Part shown: one piece after another, positions 26,130 through 34,880 of the stretch
Layout of the letters: every line of letters begins with the position of its first letter
Numbering within the stretch: position 1 is the first letter of the stretch
Source: Cellulomonas phragmiteti
GTDB taxonomy: Bacteria; Actinomycetota; Actinomycetes; Actinomycetales; Cellulomonadaceae
Direction: 5' to 3'
NCBI RefSeq assembly: GCF_016862775.1
Contig: NZ_BONP01000019.1
Coordinates: forward strand, 1-64,000
DNA length: 64,000 nucleotides
Translations under genes and position numbers: made by a program
The notes under the pieces: model-generated
Told to the model about the DNA's origin: nothing
Seen by the model: the letters and a program-made list of their open reading frames with translations, nothing else
The model's database searches: none

Positions 26130-26907
26130 CGAGGGTGACGGCCGTCAGCACGGGCGTCGGCGCGATCGCGAACCCGCCGAGCACGCCGGCGACGGGCTTG
26201 GACGGCGGCGGCGCGTACTCCGAGCGGGTCGACGTGCGCAGACCCGCGCGGACGAGCGCGGTCGCGAACGTCGTCGCCGCCGCCACGCCGTCGACGACCG
26301 GCACCCCGACCGCGGCGGAGATCCGGTCCGTGAACGCGGCCATGCCGGCGCACCCGAGCACCACGGCGTCCACGTCGTCGGCCTCGACGGCCGCGCGGCA
26401 CGCCGCGGTGACGCGCTCGAGGGCGCCGGAGGCCGGGTCCTCCAGCGCCAGCACCGGGATGTCGCACGCGTGCACGGCGGCGCACGCCCCCGCGAACCCG
26501 TACCGGTCGAGCAGCTCGTGCGCCCGGCCGACCGTGCGGCCCAGCGTCGTCACGACGCTGAACCGCCGGGCGACCATCGTCGCCGCGTGGAACGCCGCCT
26601 CCGCGACGCCCAGCACCGGGCCGCGTGCGAGCTCACGGGCCGCGTCGAGCCCGGGGTCCCCGAAGCACGCGACGACGTACGCGTCGACCCCGTCGGCCTC
26701 GCCGAGCCGCACCTGCTCCAGGACGCCGACCGCGGCCAGCGCCTCCTCGTAGTGGCTCTCGATCGACGCCGGGCCCGTGGTGGGCTGCACGGCGTCGACG
26801 TGCACGCCGGGCCCCGCCACCGCCCGGGCGGACCGACCGACGAGGTCGGTCATCGCCCGGGTGGTGTTGGGGTTGACCACCCGGAGGCGGATCGTGCCGT
26901 CGGTCAC
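26125..26907 (-). CDS. Asp/Glu/hydantoin racemase family
   Basis: 260 residues. VVNPNTTRAMTDLV at the N-terminus, the first catalytic cysteine in VVACFGDPGL and the second in VVLGCAGM fit hydantoin/allantoin racemases (HyuE/HpxA type), which use a two-cysteine acid/base pair. The GTG start overlaps the stop of the NCS1 permease gene (GTGA). Together they should import and epimerise a hydantoin or allantoin-like compound. No hydantoinase gene is in view. Confidence 0.87.
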   Translation of the reverse strand: MTDGTIRLRVVNPNTTRAMTDLVGRSARAVAGPGVHVDAVQPTTGPASIESHYEEALAAVGVLEQVRLGEADGVDAYVVACFGDPGLDAARELARGPVLGVAEAAFHAATMVARRFSVVTTLGRTVGRAHELLDRYGFAGACAAVHACDIPVLALEDPASGALERVTAACRAAVEADDVDAVVLGCAGMAAFTDRISAAVGVPVVDGVAAATTFATALVRAGLRTSTRSEYAPPPSKPVAGVLGGFAIAPTPVLTAVTLA

Positions 26908-28562
26908 GGCGTGCCCGCGGAGCCCGTCGGCCGGGCGTGCTGGCCGACGACCGCGGAGACGTCCTGGGTGCCGTCGGACACGTGCGGGTCGGACGCGTCG
27001 AGCACCGGGATCTGCGGGTTGCGGCGCTCGAGGAAGACGAAGACGGCGAACCCGAGCCCGCAGCCGACGAACCACGAGTACGACGCGATCCAGGTGACGT
27101 CGAACAGGCCGAGCGACGCCGCGAGCTTGGGCAGGACGGCGGTCGAGATCGCGACCAGACCGGCCCCGACGACGGTCGCCAGCGCGTTGCGGTTGTAGCC
27201 GCGGGTGTACCAGTAGCGGCCGGTGGGGGCCATGGAGAACATGTCGTCGACGTGGATGCGCTGCTTGCCGATGACGTAGTACGCGGCGATGAGGATGCCG
27301 AAGAGCGGGCCGATGAGAGCGCCGAGGACGCCGAGCGTGTAGTGGATCGCCTCGGCGTTGTTGTACCAGTTCCAGGGCGTGAGGAGCACGGAGCCGACGG
27401 CGGCGATCATGCCGCCGGTACGCCACGAGATCCGCTGCGGCGCGACGTTGGAGAAGTCGAACGCGGGGGCGATGAAGTTGGCGACGATGTTGATGCCGAC
27501 GGTCGCGATGACGAACGTCAGGCCGCCGAGCAGGATCGCGAACTCCGTGTCGATGGCCTCGACGGTCTCGATCGGGTCCGTCAGCAGCTCCCCGAACACC
27601 GGCACGGTGGCCGACGCGCACACGACGGTCAGCAGCGAGAAGAACAGGAAGTTGACCGGCAGGCCGAGGAAGTTGCCGCGCTTGACCGCCTCGAAGGACC
27701 GCCCGTAGCGCGAGAAGTCGCCGAAGTTGAGCATCGGGCCGGAGAAGTACGACACCACCAGCGCGATGGCCGAGAACATGACGGGGATCGACGCGGCGAA
27801 CGTCAGGGGCGGGCCGGAGGACAGGTTCAGCGAGATGTTCTCCCAGCCGGCCTCGGAGACGAGGTAGATCGCCAGGACGATCATGACGACGTACACGGCC
27901 GGGCCCGCCCAGTCGATGAACTTGCGGATCGACTCCATGCCGTTCCAGAACACCGCGGCCTGCGCGACCCACAGGATCGCGAAGGAGATCCAGCCGAGCG
28001 TCGACAGCCCGAGGAACGAGGTCTCGAGCAGCCGCGCCGAGCTCGGGACGAACTTGAGGAAGATGATGTTGAGCGCCGCCGACGCGAGGTACGTCTGGAC
28101 GCCGTACCAGGCCACCGCGATGAGGCCGCGGATGACGGCGGGGATGTTGGCGCCGAGCACGCCGAACACCGCCCGGTTGATGACCGGGTAGGGCACCCCG
28201 GTCCTCTGGCTGGGCTTGGCGACGAGGTTGCAGAACACCTGGACGATGACGATGCCGACGACGAGCGACACGAGCACCTGCCAGGACGCGATGCCGAGCG
28301 CGAACAGCGAGCCGGCGGTCACGTAGCCGCCGACGCTGTGCACGTCGGACATCCAGAACGCGAAGATGTTGTACGACGACCACGTCTGCTTCTTCAGCGG
28401 GGCGAGGTCCTCGTTGGTGAGCCGCGGATCGTACGTCGCCTTGATCTCCACGGCGTCGCCGGGCGTGCCCGCCGGCTGGAGGACGTCGTGCGGGCTGGGG
28501 GCGTCGGCGGTGGCGACGGGCCCGTCCGTAGGGACGGCAGGGGTGTCCTGGGGAGCTGTCAT
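26904..28562 (-). CDS. NCS1 nucleobase/hydantoin/allantoin permease
   Basis: 552 residues with about twelve membrane segments flanked by hydrophilic ends. NEDLAPLKKQTWSSYNIFAF at the start of the core and FSGPMLNFGDFSRYG and FDFSNVAPQRISW inside are typical of NCS1 (Mhp1/PucI) transporters, which couple substrate entry to Na+ or H+. With the downstream racemase it suggests a hydantoin/purine-degradation substrate. It is divergent from an XRE-cupin regulator across a 257-nt region rich in TTCAC/GTGAA sites. Confidence 0.92.
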   Translation of the reverse strand: MTAPQDTPAVPTDGPVATADAPSPHDVLQPAGTPGDAVEIKATYDPRLTNEDLAPLKKQTWSSYNIFAFWMSDVHSVGGYVTAGSLFALGIASWQVLVSLVVGIVIVQVFCNLVAKPSQRTGVPYPVINRAVFGVLGANIPAVIRGLIAVAWYGVQTYLASAALNIIFLKFVPSSARLLETSFLGLSTLGWISFAILWVAQAAVFWNGMESIRKFIDWAGPAVYVVMIVLAIYLVSEAGWENISLNLSSGPPLTFAASIPVMFSAIALVVSYFSGPMLNFGDFSRYGRSFEAVKRGNFLGLPVNFLFFSLLTVVCASATVPVFGELLTDPIETVEAIDTEFAILLGGLTFVIATVGINIVANFIAPAFDFSNVAPQRISWRTGGMIAAVGSVLLTPWNWYNNAEAIHYTLGVLGALIGPLFGILIAAYYVIGKQRIHVDDMFSMAPTGRYWYTRGYNRNALATVVGAGLVAISTAVLPKLAASLGLFDVTWIASYSWFVGCGLGFAVFVFLERRNPQIPVLDASDPHVSDGTQDVSAVVGQHARPTGSAGTP

Positions 28563-28686
28563 GGCGGTCCTCGCACTCGGGACGTCGGGGAGGGGGAGAG
28601 GTGCGTGGTGCGGGCACTCGGGTGCGTGGTCGGTGCGGCCCGACCGGGCGGGACCACCCTTGGCCGAGGGTGGCGGATCACGTACC

Positions 28687-28787
28687 GTGAACGGTCCTGA
28701 AGCAGGGGCTCCCGGACTGTGCTGCGGCGTGAATCTATGGCTTCACAAGAGGCGACGGGTTTCACCTGTGTGAACTTCCTGCTTCAC
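28687..28787. promoter_or_regulatory. Operator cluster of GTGAA/TTCAC half-sites
   Basis: Half-sites: GTGAA at 28687, 28729 and 28770; TTCAC at 28742, 28761 and 28783. Two form dyads: TTCAC-CTGT-GTGAA (28761-28774, perfect) and GTGAA-N8-TTCAC (28729-28746). The cluster lies between the NCS1 start (28562) and the XRE-cupin start (28820). Likely binding sites for that regulator, controlling both directions. The rest of 28563-28686 shows nothing definite. Confidence 0.6.
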
Positions 28788-28819
28788 GCCTGATGGACGC
28801 TCGACCAGGGAGGGATGCC

Positions 28820-29452
28820 GTGAGCACCGCGCCGGACACCGGGAGCCTGCTGGCGTCCTTCGACGCGGAGCAGCTCGGGGCGCGGCTGCGCGGGCTCCGC
28901 GAGGACCGCGGTCTCACGCTGCGCGAGGTCGGCGGCCGCCTCGGCATCTCGGCCAGCGCCGTCTCCCAGATCGAGCGCGGCGTCCTGCGGCCGTCCGTCA
29001 ACCGCCTGTTCGAGCTGGTCACCGCCATGGACGCGACGCTCGTCGACGTCTTCGGCGGCACCTCCGGCACGCCGGACCTGGAGCTGTCGACACCCGTGCC
29101 CGACGGGTACGTCGTGCGGCGCGCGGTCGAGGTGGAGTCGGTCACCCTCGAGGGCGGGGTCGTCTACCGGCGCCTGTCGCCCGGCATCTCGCACGACGTC
29201 GACTTCTTCGAGTCGACGTACCCGCCGCACACCGTCGCCGGCCGTGCGCACGAGCTCGTGACGCACGTCGGGTACGAGATCGGGACCGTGCTGCACGGTG
29301 AGCTGACCGTCGACTTCAGCGACGAGCGGGTCGTCCTGCGCGCCGGCGACACCATCTCGTACGCGTGCTCGACACCGCACCGCCTGAGCAACCGCTCCGA
29401 CGGGACCACGGTGGCGACCTGGCTCATCGTCCACCCGGGCGCCGCGCGCTGA
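28820..29452 (+). CDS. XRE-family regulator with C-terminal cupin
   Basis: 210 residues. The HTH (about 14-70) reads LRGLREDRGLTLREVGGRLG with ISASAVSQIERGVLRPS as recognition part; the cupin domain (about 115-205) includes YPPHTVAGRAHELVTHVGYE and LRAGDTISYACSTPHRLSN. Such regulators sense a small ligand in the cupin and commonly control divergent uptake or catabolic genes, here the NCS1/racemase pair. The GTG at 28820 is preferred to the ATG at 28793 because AGGGAGGG lies 7 nt upstream. Confidence 0.9.
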   Translation: MSTAPDTGSLLASFDAEQLGARLRGLREDRGLTLREVGGRLGISASAVSQIERGVLRPSVNRLFELVTAMDATLVDVFGGTSGTPDLELSTPVPDGYVVRRAVEVESVTLEGGVVYRRLSPGISHDVDFFESTYPPHTVAGRAHELVTHVGYEIGTVLHGELTVDFSDERVVLRAGDTISYACSTPHRLSNRSDGTTVATWLIVHPGAAR

Positions 29453-29480
29453 CGCCCGCCGGGCGCCCGCGCCCGGGGGG

Positions 29481-29963
29481 TCAGGGGGTGGCGTCCAGGC
29501 GGGCCGCGACGTCGGGCGGGAACCCGCCCGTCGCGAGCGGGCCCCAGCGCTCGGGGGTCACGCGGATCAGGCTCTTGCCCTGCAGCCGCATCGCCGCGCG
29601 GTACTCGTCCCAGTCGGGGTGCTCGCCCGCGATGCAGCGGTAGTAGTCGACGAGCGCGTCCTCGGCCTCGGGCAGGTGCAGCACCTCGGCACGCCCGTCG
29701 ACCTGCACCCACGGGCCGTCCCACTCGTCCGACAGCACGCAGACGCTCACGCGCGGGTCGCGCTGCGCGTTGCGGGCCTTGGCGCGGTCCGGGTACGTCG
29801 AGACGACGATGCGGCCCGCGTCGTCGACGCCACCGCTCACCGGGGACACCTGCGGGCGCCCGTCCGTCCGCGTCGTCACCAGGAGCAGGTGGTGCCGCGG
29901 GCGGACGAACTCCAGGAGCCCGGCCAGGTCGACGGTCGTGGTCGTCGCGATGCTGCGTGCCAT
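29481..29963 (-). CDS. PPOX-type flavin/F420-dependent oxidoreductase
   Basis: 160 residues, split-barrel fold. RHHLLLVTTRTDGRPQVSPV opens the barrel; VVSTYPDRAKARNAQRDPRV and GPWVQVDGRAEVLHL are characteristic of the Rv1155-like PPOX class, many of which use F420. It converges on the XRE-cupin gene (28 nt between stops). The substrate is unknown. The ATG at 29963 has a leaderless hexamer. Confidence 0.85.
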   Translation of the reverse strand: MARSIATTTTVDLAGLLEFVRPRHHLLLVTTRTDGRPQVSPVSGGVDDAGRIVVSTYPDRAKARNAQRDPRVSVCVLSDEWDGPWVQVDGRAEVLHLPEAEDALVDYYRCIAGEHPDWDEYRAAMRLQGKSLIRVTPERWGPLATGGFPPDVAARLDATP

Positions 29964-29969
29964 GCCCCG

Positions 29970-29975
29970 ACCCTA
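29970..29975 (-). promoter_or_regulatory. -10 hexamer of PPOX gene
   Basis: TAGGGT on the minus strand, 6 nt before the ATG at 29963. Confidence 0.5.
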
Positions 29976-30162
29976 CGACCGGGCCCGGCGGCCCGGCGGC
30001 CCGGACCGGCGCCGGGGTGTCCGGACTGTGCGGGATCGTCCGGAGCGGACCCCGGCGCGTGACCCGGCGGCACCGCGTGCGTGAGCATCACCACCGGAGG
30101 GTGCGGTCCACGCACCGGCACGACCCGCGGCCCGCCGCGGCAGCACAACCTGGAGGACGCTC

Positions 30163-32115
30163 ATGGGACCGATCCGACGCCTGGCGGCCGGGGCCGTCGT
30201 CGTCGCGCTGCTCGCGGCAGGGTGCACGGCCGCCGCCGACGAGCCGGAGCAGACCGCGACGCCCGCACCGTCGCCCACCGCCGACGCCGGGCCGGGGAGC
30301 CTGACGATCCGCTGGCTCGCGTACTCGCCGGGCGGCGAGGGGTCGGTCGGCGAGACCGAGCTGACCCGCACGCCGCTGGACGACGGCGACTTCCGCGTCG
30401 AGTTCTCCGAGAACGAGGTCGGTGGCATCGGGCCGTCGGCGCAGGCGGGCGCGTGGAACGCGGCGATCGTGTCCACGCTGCTGCTCGGCATGCCGCTCAG
30501 CGGCGAGTTCCGGTTCGCGACCAGCGGCAAGGTCGACGGTCCGAGCGCCGGTGCGCTGACCACCGCCGGGCTGATCGCGCTGCAGCGCGGCGACGAGATC
30601 CTCGACGACGTCACGATGACCGGCACCATCAACCCGACCGGCACGATCGGCCCCGTCGGCGGCATCCCCGAGAAGGTCCGGGCCGCCGCGGCCGAGGGCT
30701 TCACGAGGGTCCTGGTGCCGCTCGGCCAGCGCAACTCCCCGGACCAGGCCGGCGAGGTCGTCGACGTCGTGCGGCTGGGGGAGAGCGAGGGCGTGGACGT
30801 CATCGAGGTCGGCGACGTCTACGAGGCGTACGGGCACCTCACCGGCAGCCCGCTGGGCGCTCCGCAGCTCGGCGCGGACCCGCGCCTGTCCAACGTGTCC
30901 TACGACAAGGTGGCCGCGCAGGTCACCACGACCCTCGCGCGCTACGACACGGCGTTCCGCCGGTTCGAGGCGCTGCCGGGACCCGTGCGGAACATGCTGG
31001 TCGGCACCGGGCTGCTCGACGTGGCCACGTCCGCGGCCGTCGAGGCGCGGGACCTCGCCCAGCAGGGCCAGCAGGCGGGCGCGTTCCTCTCCGCGCAGGA
31101 GGCCGCGATGATGGCCGAGACGCTGGTCGGCGCCGGCGAGTGGCTCAACCCGCTGTACACCCAGGGCCTGCCGGGCCTGACCCTGCTGTTCCAGGCGGCG
31201 CTCGACGTGAGCCCGACCACGGCACGCGTCACCGGGTTCCTCGACCAGCTGTCCACGTACTCCCCGCGCTCGGTGACCGACGTCGAGGGCCTGGTCAACG
31301 CCTACTCCGGGGCGTTCGACGCCTACGTGCTGCTCGTGTTCGCCCACGAGCGGATCGCCGCCGTGGCGGCGCAGAACGAGGCCGGCGGGTACCTCGACTT
31401 CGAGACGCTCTTCACCGACCTCGCCCAGCCCCTGCTGTACGCGCGGCTGGCCGAGACGATGGTGACCTCGACGCAGGCGACCTTCGAGCTGGGGCGCGAC
31501 AACCCGGGCGTGCCCGTGGACGAGGACGTCGACCTGGAGTCGGTCGGCGACTTCTTCCGCCGGGGGGCCGACGCCAACCACACCGCGTTCCGCGAGATCT
31601 TCGTCGTCCCGCTCGCGCAGCAGTACGGCACGACGGAGGAGGACGTCCTGGCCCGGCTCGCGGGCAACGACATGGCCGTCGCGTTCGCGACCGTCGAGCG
31701 CAACCTGCTGCCCGTGATCGAGCAGTACATCGGTGAGGGCAAGCCCAACGCGCACTACGCCGCGCTCGCCTACGGCGTGACCAACTACGTGCGCAACGCC
31801 GGCCTCATCGACAAGTACTACAACAACGCCGAGCTCGGGCCGGACCTCACGATCGTCGGCGTGCGGTGGCAGGCGGCGCTGAACCGGGCGCTCGACCTGG
31901 GCCGCCAGCAGCTGGGCAGCGAGATCACCGCGCTGCGGGACGACGACATCGACCCCGTCCTGAGCGTCGGCTCCTACGAGGCTGCCGGCGTCATGCGCAA
32001 CGGCACCGACGCCGACCGGTTCGGGGCCGTCCGGCAGTACAGCACCGGGTTCGTCACCGCCCGCGTCGTGTCCTACCTGGCCGGGCGGGACGTCGCGGCG
32101 GACGTCACGGGCTGA
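30163..32115 (+). CDS. Exported lipoprotein with Lon-type (S16) protease domain
   Basis: 650 residues. A lipoprotein signal ends at Cys21 (LLAAGC), then a Pro/Thr-rich linker. Residues about 45-215 match the Lon proteolytic domain: catalytic Ser128 in VDGPSAGALTTAG and Lys171 in PVGGIPEKVRAA, 43 residues apart, the same spacing as S679/K722 of E. coli Lon. There is no AAA+ or PDZ domain. The remaining 430 residues are mostly helical, of no family I recognise. The protein should sit on the outer membrane face or wall, an unusual place for an S16 domain without an ATPase. ATG with GGAGG upstream. The 199 nt before it hold only GC-rich sequence. Confidence 0.82.
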   Translation: MGPIRRLAAGAVVVALLAAGCTAAADEPEQTATPAPSPTADAGPGSLTIRWLAYSPGGEGSVGETELTRTPLDDGDFRVEFSENEVGGIGPSAQAGAWNAAIVSTLLLGMPLSGEFRFATSGKVDGPSAGALTTAGLIALQRGDEILDDVTMTGTINPTGTIGPVGGIPEKVRAAAAEGFTRVLVPLGQRNSPDQAGEVVDVVRLGESEGVDVIEVGDVYEAYGHLTGSPLGAPQLGADPRLSNVSYDKVAAQVTTTLARYDTAFRRFEALPGPVRNMLVGTGLLDVATSAAVEARDLAQQGQQAGAFLSAQEAAMMAETLVGAGEWLNPLYTQGLPGLTLLFQAALDVSPTTARVTGFLDQLSTYSPRSVTDVEGLVNAYSGAFDAYVLLVFAHERIAAVAAQNEAGGYLDFETLFTDLAQPLLYARLAETMVTSTQATFELGRDNPGVPVDEDVDLESVGDFFRRGADANHTAFREIFVVPLAQQYGTTEEDVLARLAGNDMAVAFATVERNLLPVIEQYIGEGKPNAHYAALAYGVTNYVRNAGLIDKYYNNAELGPDLTIVGVRWQAALNRALDLGRQQLGSEITALRDDDIDPVLSVGSYEAAGVMRNGTDADRFGAVRQYSTGFVTARVVSYLAGRDVAADVTG

Positions 32116-34540
32116 GCGCGCCGGCCGGGTCCGCGGCGAGCACGTCCGCGGGCCCGGCCAGCGCCGCCAGACCGGCCCGTGCACGGCCCCCCTCGTGCGG
32201 GTCCTGCAGCGACGTGGCCAGCACGTCGGCGGCGCGGTACCCGGCCACCGCCAGGTCGTGCGCGCCGAGGTCGCGGTGCGCGTCGGCCAGGTTGTTCAGC
32301 ACCGACGCCTCCAGGTGCGGGTCGCCGACGGACCGGGCCAGCGCCAGGGCCTCGCGGTGGTGCTCGACCGCGCGCGCCTGGTCGCCCGTGGCGCCCAGCG
32401 CCAGCCCCACGTTGGTGACGGCGTAGGCCATCGTCCGCTCGTCGTCCTGCGCGACGGCCAGCCGGTGCCCGTCGCGGGCGGCGACGAGCGCCTCGTCCGG
32501 GCGCCCGAGCTCGATGAGCACGTCGGACAGGTTCACCAGCGCGCGGGACTGGTCGTCGCCGTGCCCCACGGACGCGCTCTCCGCGGCCGCGAGCCGGTGC
32601 GCGTCGGCGGCCTCCGTCAGCCGGCCGGCGCGCCGCAGGACGATCCCCAGGTTGTCGCGCGTCATGCTCGCGCGGTGCACGCGCCCGGTCGCGAGGAAGT
32701 CGTCGACGAGGTCCGCGAACAGCTGCGCCGCCTCGTCGAGCCGTCCCGTCTGGGCGGCGACCACCCCGAGGGCCTGCACGCACTCCTCGACGTGCGCCCG
32801 CTCGCCGAGGGCCTCGAACCCGCGTCGCGCGGACGTCAGCAGGGCCGTCGCGTCGTCCCACTCGCCGCGCCACGCGGCCATGCGGCCCAGCGCGAGCGTC
32901 GCGCGCAGCACCCCCGCCTCGTCGCCCGTGGCGCGTGCGACGGCGCGCGCCCGCGTGTGCAGCACGTGCGCGGGCCGCCAGCGGGAGAAGTAGTTGAACG
33001 CCCAGGTCAGCGCCTCGGAGAGCTCGACGACCTGCTCCGGGTCGGGGTGCGTCCCGGGGTCGACCAGCAGCACCGCGTCGACCGTGAGCCGGTCCAGCCA
33101 CGCGCGCGCCTCCGCCGGGCCCGGTGTCGGCCAGCCCTGCCGCGTGCGGCTGGTGTGCACGGCCTTGTCCTGCCCGAGGACGTGGTGCACGGCCCACGCG
33201 CGCTGCACCCACAGCTCGCGCAGCCGCGCGACGGCCTCCGTGCGCGCCGACGGCGGGTCCTCGTCCTGCCCGACCCCGGCGGCGAACGCCCGCACCAGGT
33301 CGTGCAGCCGGATCCCGCCGGCGGTGTCGCGCTGCACGAGGTGCACGGCCTCGAGCGCCGCCACGTCCCGCTCCGCGACGCCGTCCGTGCTGCCCGTGAG
33401 CGCCGCGACCTCCGGCACCGTCAGCGCGGCGCACGGCTGCGCCGCGAGCAGCCGCAGCGTGCGCGCCGGGCGCGGCTCCAGGTCGACGTACGACAGGTGG
33501 AACGCGGCCCGCACGCCCTCCTCCACGCGGGCCGTGCGCCGGCGTGCCGCGACGTGCTCCGCGTGGTCGGCGAGCGACCACGTGGGCGTCGCGGCGACGC
33601 GCCGTGCGGTGAGGTCCAGCGCGAGCGGCAGCCCGCCCAGCTCCTCGACGATCCGGGCGGCGCCGGTCGGGTCGGCGTCGACGCGCGCCTGCCCGGCGAC
33701 CTGCCGCAGCAGCTCGTGCGCCGCGCGCCGGCCCAGCGGGCGCAGCCGCACGCGCTCGTGCGGGACCCCGGCCGGCAGGGTCAGCCGGCGGCGCGACGTC
33801 ACGACGAGGCGCAGGCCGTCGGTCCCGGCGAGGGCGACGACGTGGTCGGCCGCGGGCACGTCGTCGAGGATCAGCAGCACCCGGCCGCCCGCCAGGTGCG
33901 CGGCCAGCGCGGCGCGCGCGGTGGCCACGTCGGCCGTCGGGGGCAGGCGCACATCCAGGTGGCGGGCCGCGGCCGCGACCACCGCCATCGGCCCGGCCGG
34001 GCGGCGCGAGGCCGACGACCCGTCGACGTCCAGGTGCAGGACGCGCTCGGCCGCGCCCGCCGCCACGAGGTCCTGGCCGACGTGCCGGGCGAGGGTCGAC
34101 TTGCCGACGCCCGCCATGCCCTCGACGAGCACCACCGGCACGTCGCGCTCGCGCACCGCCCGCCGGACGACCTCGAGCTCGCGCTGACGCCCGACGAGCA
34201 GGCCCGGAGCCTCGGTCCGCAGCCCGCTGCCGTGCGCGGCCTCGGTCCAGCGCCCCTGCGCGCCGTGCAGGCCGACCCCCGCCAGCCACGCCGCGGACTC
34301 CTCCGCGGTGAGCCCCAGGGCCGCGACGATGTCACCGACGAGCGTGACGTCGACCCGCCGCCGTCCGGGGCGGAAGCAGTCGTACACGGTGCTGCGGGCC
34401 GGTACGTCGCCGGGCTCGCCGCGCGCCGCCCGGCGGGCGCCGATGCGCTGGGCGATCTCCGCGAACGACGGCGAGCCGACCTGCCGACGCAGGGCGCCGA
34501 GCTGCTCCGCGACGACGTCGAGCTCGTCGGGTCGAGCCAT
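32105..34540 (-). CDS. STAND regulator: HTH, NB-ARC ATPase and TPR
   Basis: 811 residues. An N-terminal HTH-like segment (about 10-85, with SFAEIAQRIGARRAARG and STVYDCFRPGRRR) is followed by an NB-ARC domain with Walker A GMAGVGKSTLA, Walker B VLLILDDV and GLPLALDLTARR, then about 350 residues of TPR repeats (NLGIVLRRAGRLTEAADAHR and similar). This is the AfsR/GutR-like design of signal-gated ATPases: ligand or protein binding to the TPRs would drive oligomerisation. It has no BTAD domain. ATG 34540 with GGGAGG upstream. Its end overlaps the convergent Lon-type gene by 11 nt. Confidence 0.88.
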   Translation of the reverse strand: MARPDELDVVAEQLGALRRQVGSPSFAEIAQRIGARRAARGEPGDVPARSTVYDCFRPGRRRVDVTLVGDIVAALGLTAEESAAWLAGVGLHGAQGRWTEAAHGSGLRTEAPGLLVGRQRELEVVRRAVRERDVPVVLVEGMAGVGKSTLARHVGQDLVAAGAAERVLHLDVDGSSASRRPAGPMAVVAAAARHLDVRLPPTADVATARAALAAHLAGGRVLLILDDVPAADHVVALAGTDGLRLVVTSRRRLTLPAGVPHERVRLRPLGRRAAHELLRQVAGQARVDADPTGAARIVEELGGLPLALDLTARRVAATPTWSLADHAEHVAARRRTARVEEGVRAAFHLSYVDLEPRPARTLRLLAAQPCAALTVPEVAALTGSTDGVAERDVAALEAVHLVQRDTAGGIRLHDLVRAFAAGVGQDEDPPSARTEAVARLRELWVQRAWAVHHVLGQDKAVHTSRTRQGWPTPGPAEARAWLDRLTVDAVLLVDPGTHPDPEQVVELSEALTWAFNYFSRWRPAHVLHTRARAVARATGDEAGVLRATLALGRMAAWRGEWDDATALLTSARRGFEALGERAHVEECVQALGVVAAQTGRLDEAAQLFADLVDDFLATGRVHRASMTRDNLGIVLRRAGRLTEAADAHRLAAAESASVGHGDDQSRALVNLSDVLIELGRPDEALVAARDGHRLAVAQDDERTMAYAVTNVGLALGATGDQARAVEHHREALALARSVGDPHLEASVLNNLADAHRDLGAHDLAVAGYRAADVLATSLQDPHEGGRARAGLAALAGPADVLAADPAGALSP

Positions 34541-34880
34541 CGGCGACCTCCCGCGTACCCGTGCTGGACAGGCGGCCCACCCTAGTGACCGGGTCCGCGT
34601 CCGGGCGTCGCTGACCACGGCTTTCACCCGCCCCGTCCGCCCGGGCCCGTCCGCCCGCCCGGCGGCCCGCGGCTGGCGGCCGCGGCTGGACACCCGGCCG
34701 GGTCACCACCGTCCGGGGGTCCAGCCCCGGGACAGTCGGCCGTCGAGACCGGGCTGGGTGGCCGGTACGGGTCGAGAACGCGACCCGGCCCGGTGTCGAC
34801 GTCGTCGTGTCCTGCCATCCGAGACGGCGACGACGCCGTGCCCCGGGGGGCTGTCGGTGGTGCGTGCCACGATGCGGGGT
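34541..34880. other. Divergent intergenic region
   Basis: 340 nt between the divergent STAND and VOC genes. No ORF with a believable start is seen. It holds GC-rich tandem CCGCGGCTGG motifs near 34668-34690 and, at 34741-34801, a nested inverted repeat listed separately. Confidence 0.5.
34741..34801. repeat. Nested inverted repeat upstream of VOC gene
   Basis: Outer arms CGTCGAGACCGGG (34741-34753) and 34789-34801 pair with one mismatch; inner arms CGGGTCG (34768-34774) and CGACCCG (34781-34787) pair perfectly round AGAACG. A folded RNA would be a long interrupted hairpin 80 nt before the VOC start. The GAGACCGGGCTGG stretch also occurs in the palindrome at 26001-26129. Confidence 0.55.

Noticed and set aside
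26125..28617. Single 830-codon minus-strand frame apparently joining the racemase to upstream sequence
   Set aside because: Only the last 260 codons (from the GTG at 26907) encode a racemase; the earlier part is an Arg/Pro-rich shadow of the NCS1 permease gene in another frame.
28793..28819. ATG at 28793 as start of the XRE-cupin gene
   Set aside because: It has no ribosome-binding site and overlaps the operator cluster, whereas the GTG at 28820 has AGGGAGGG at good spacing.
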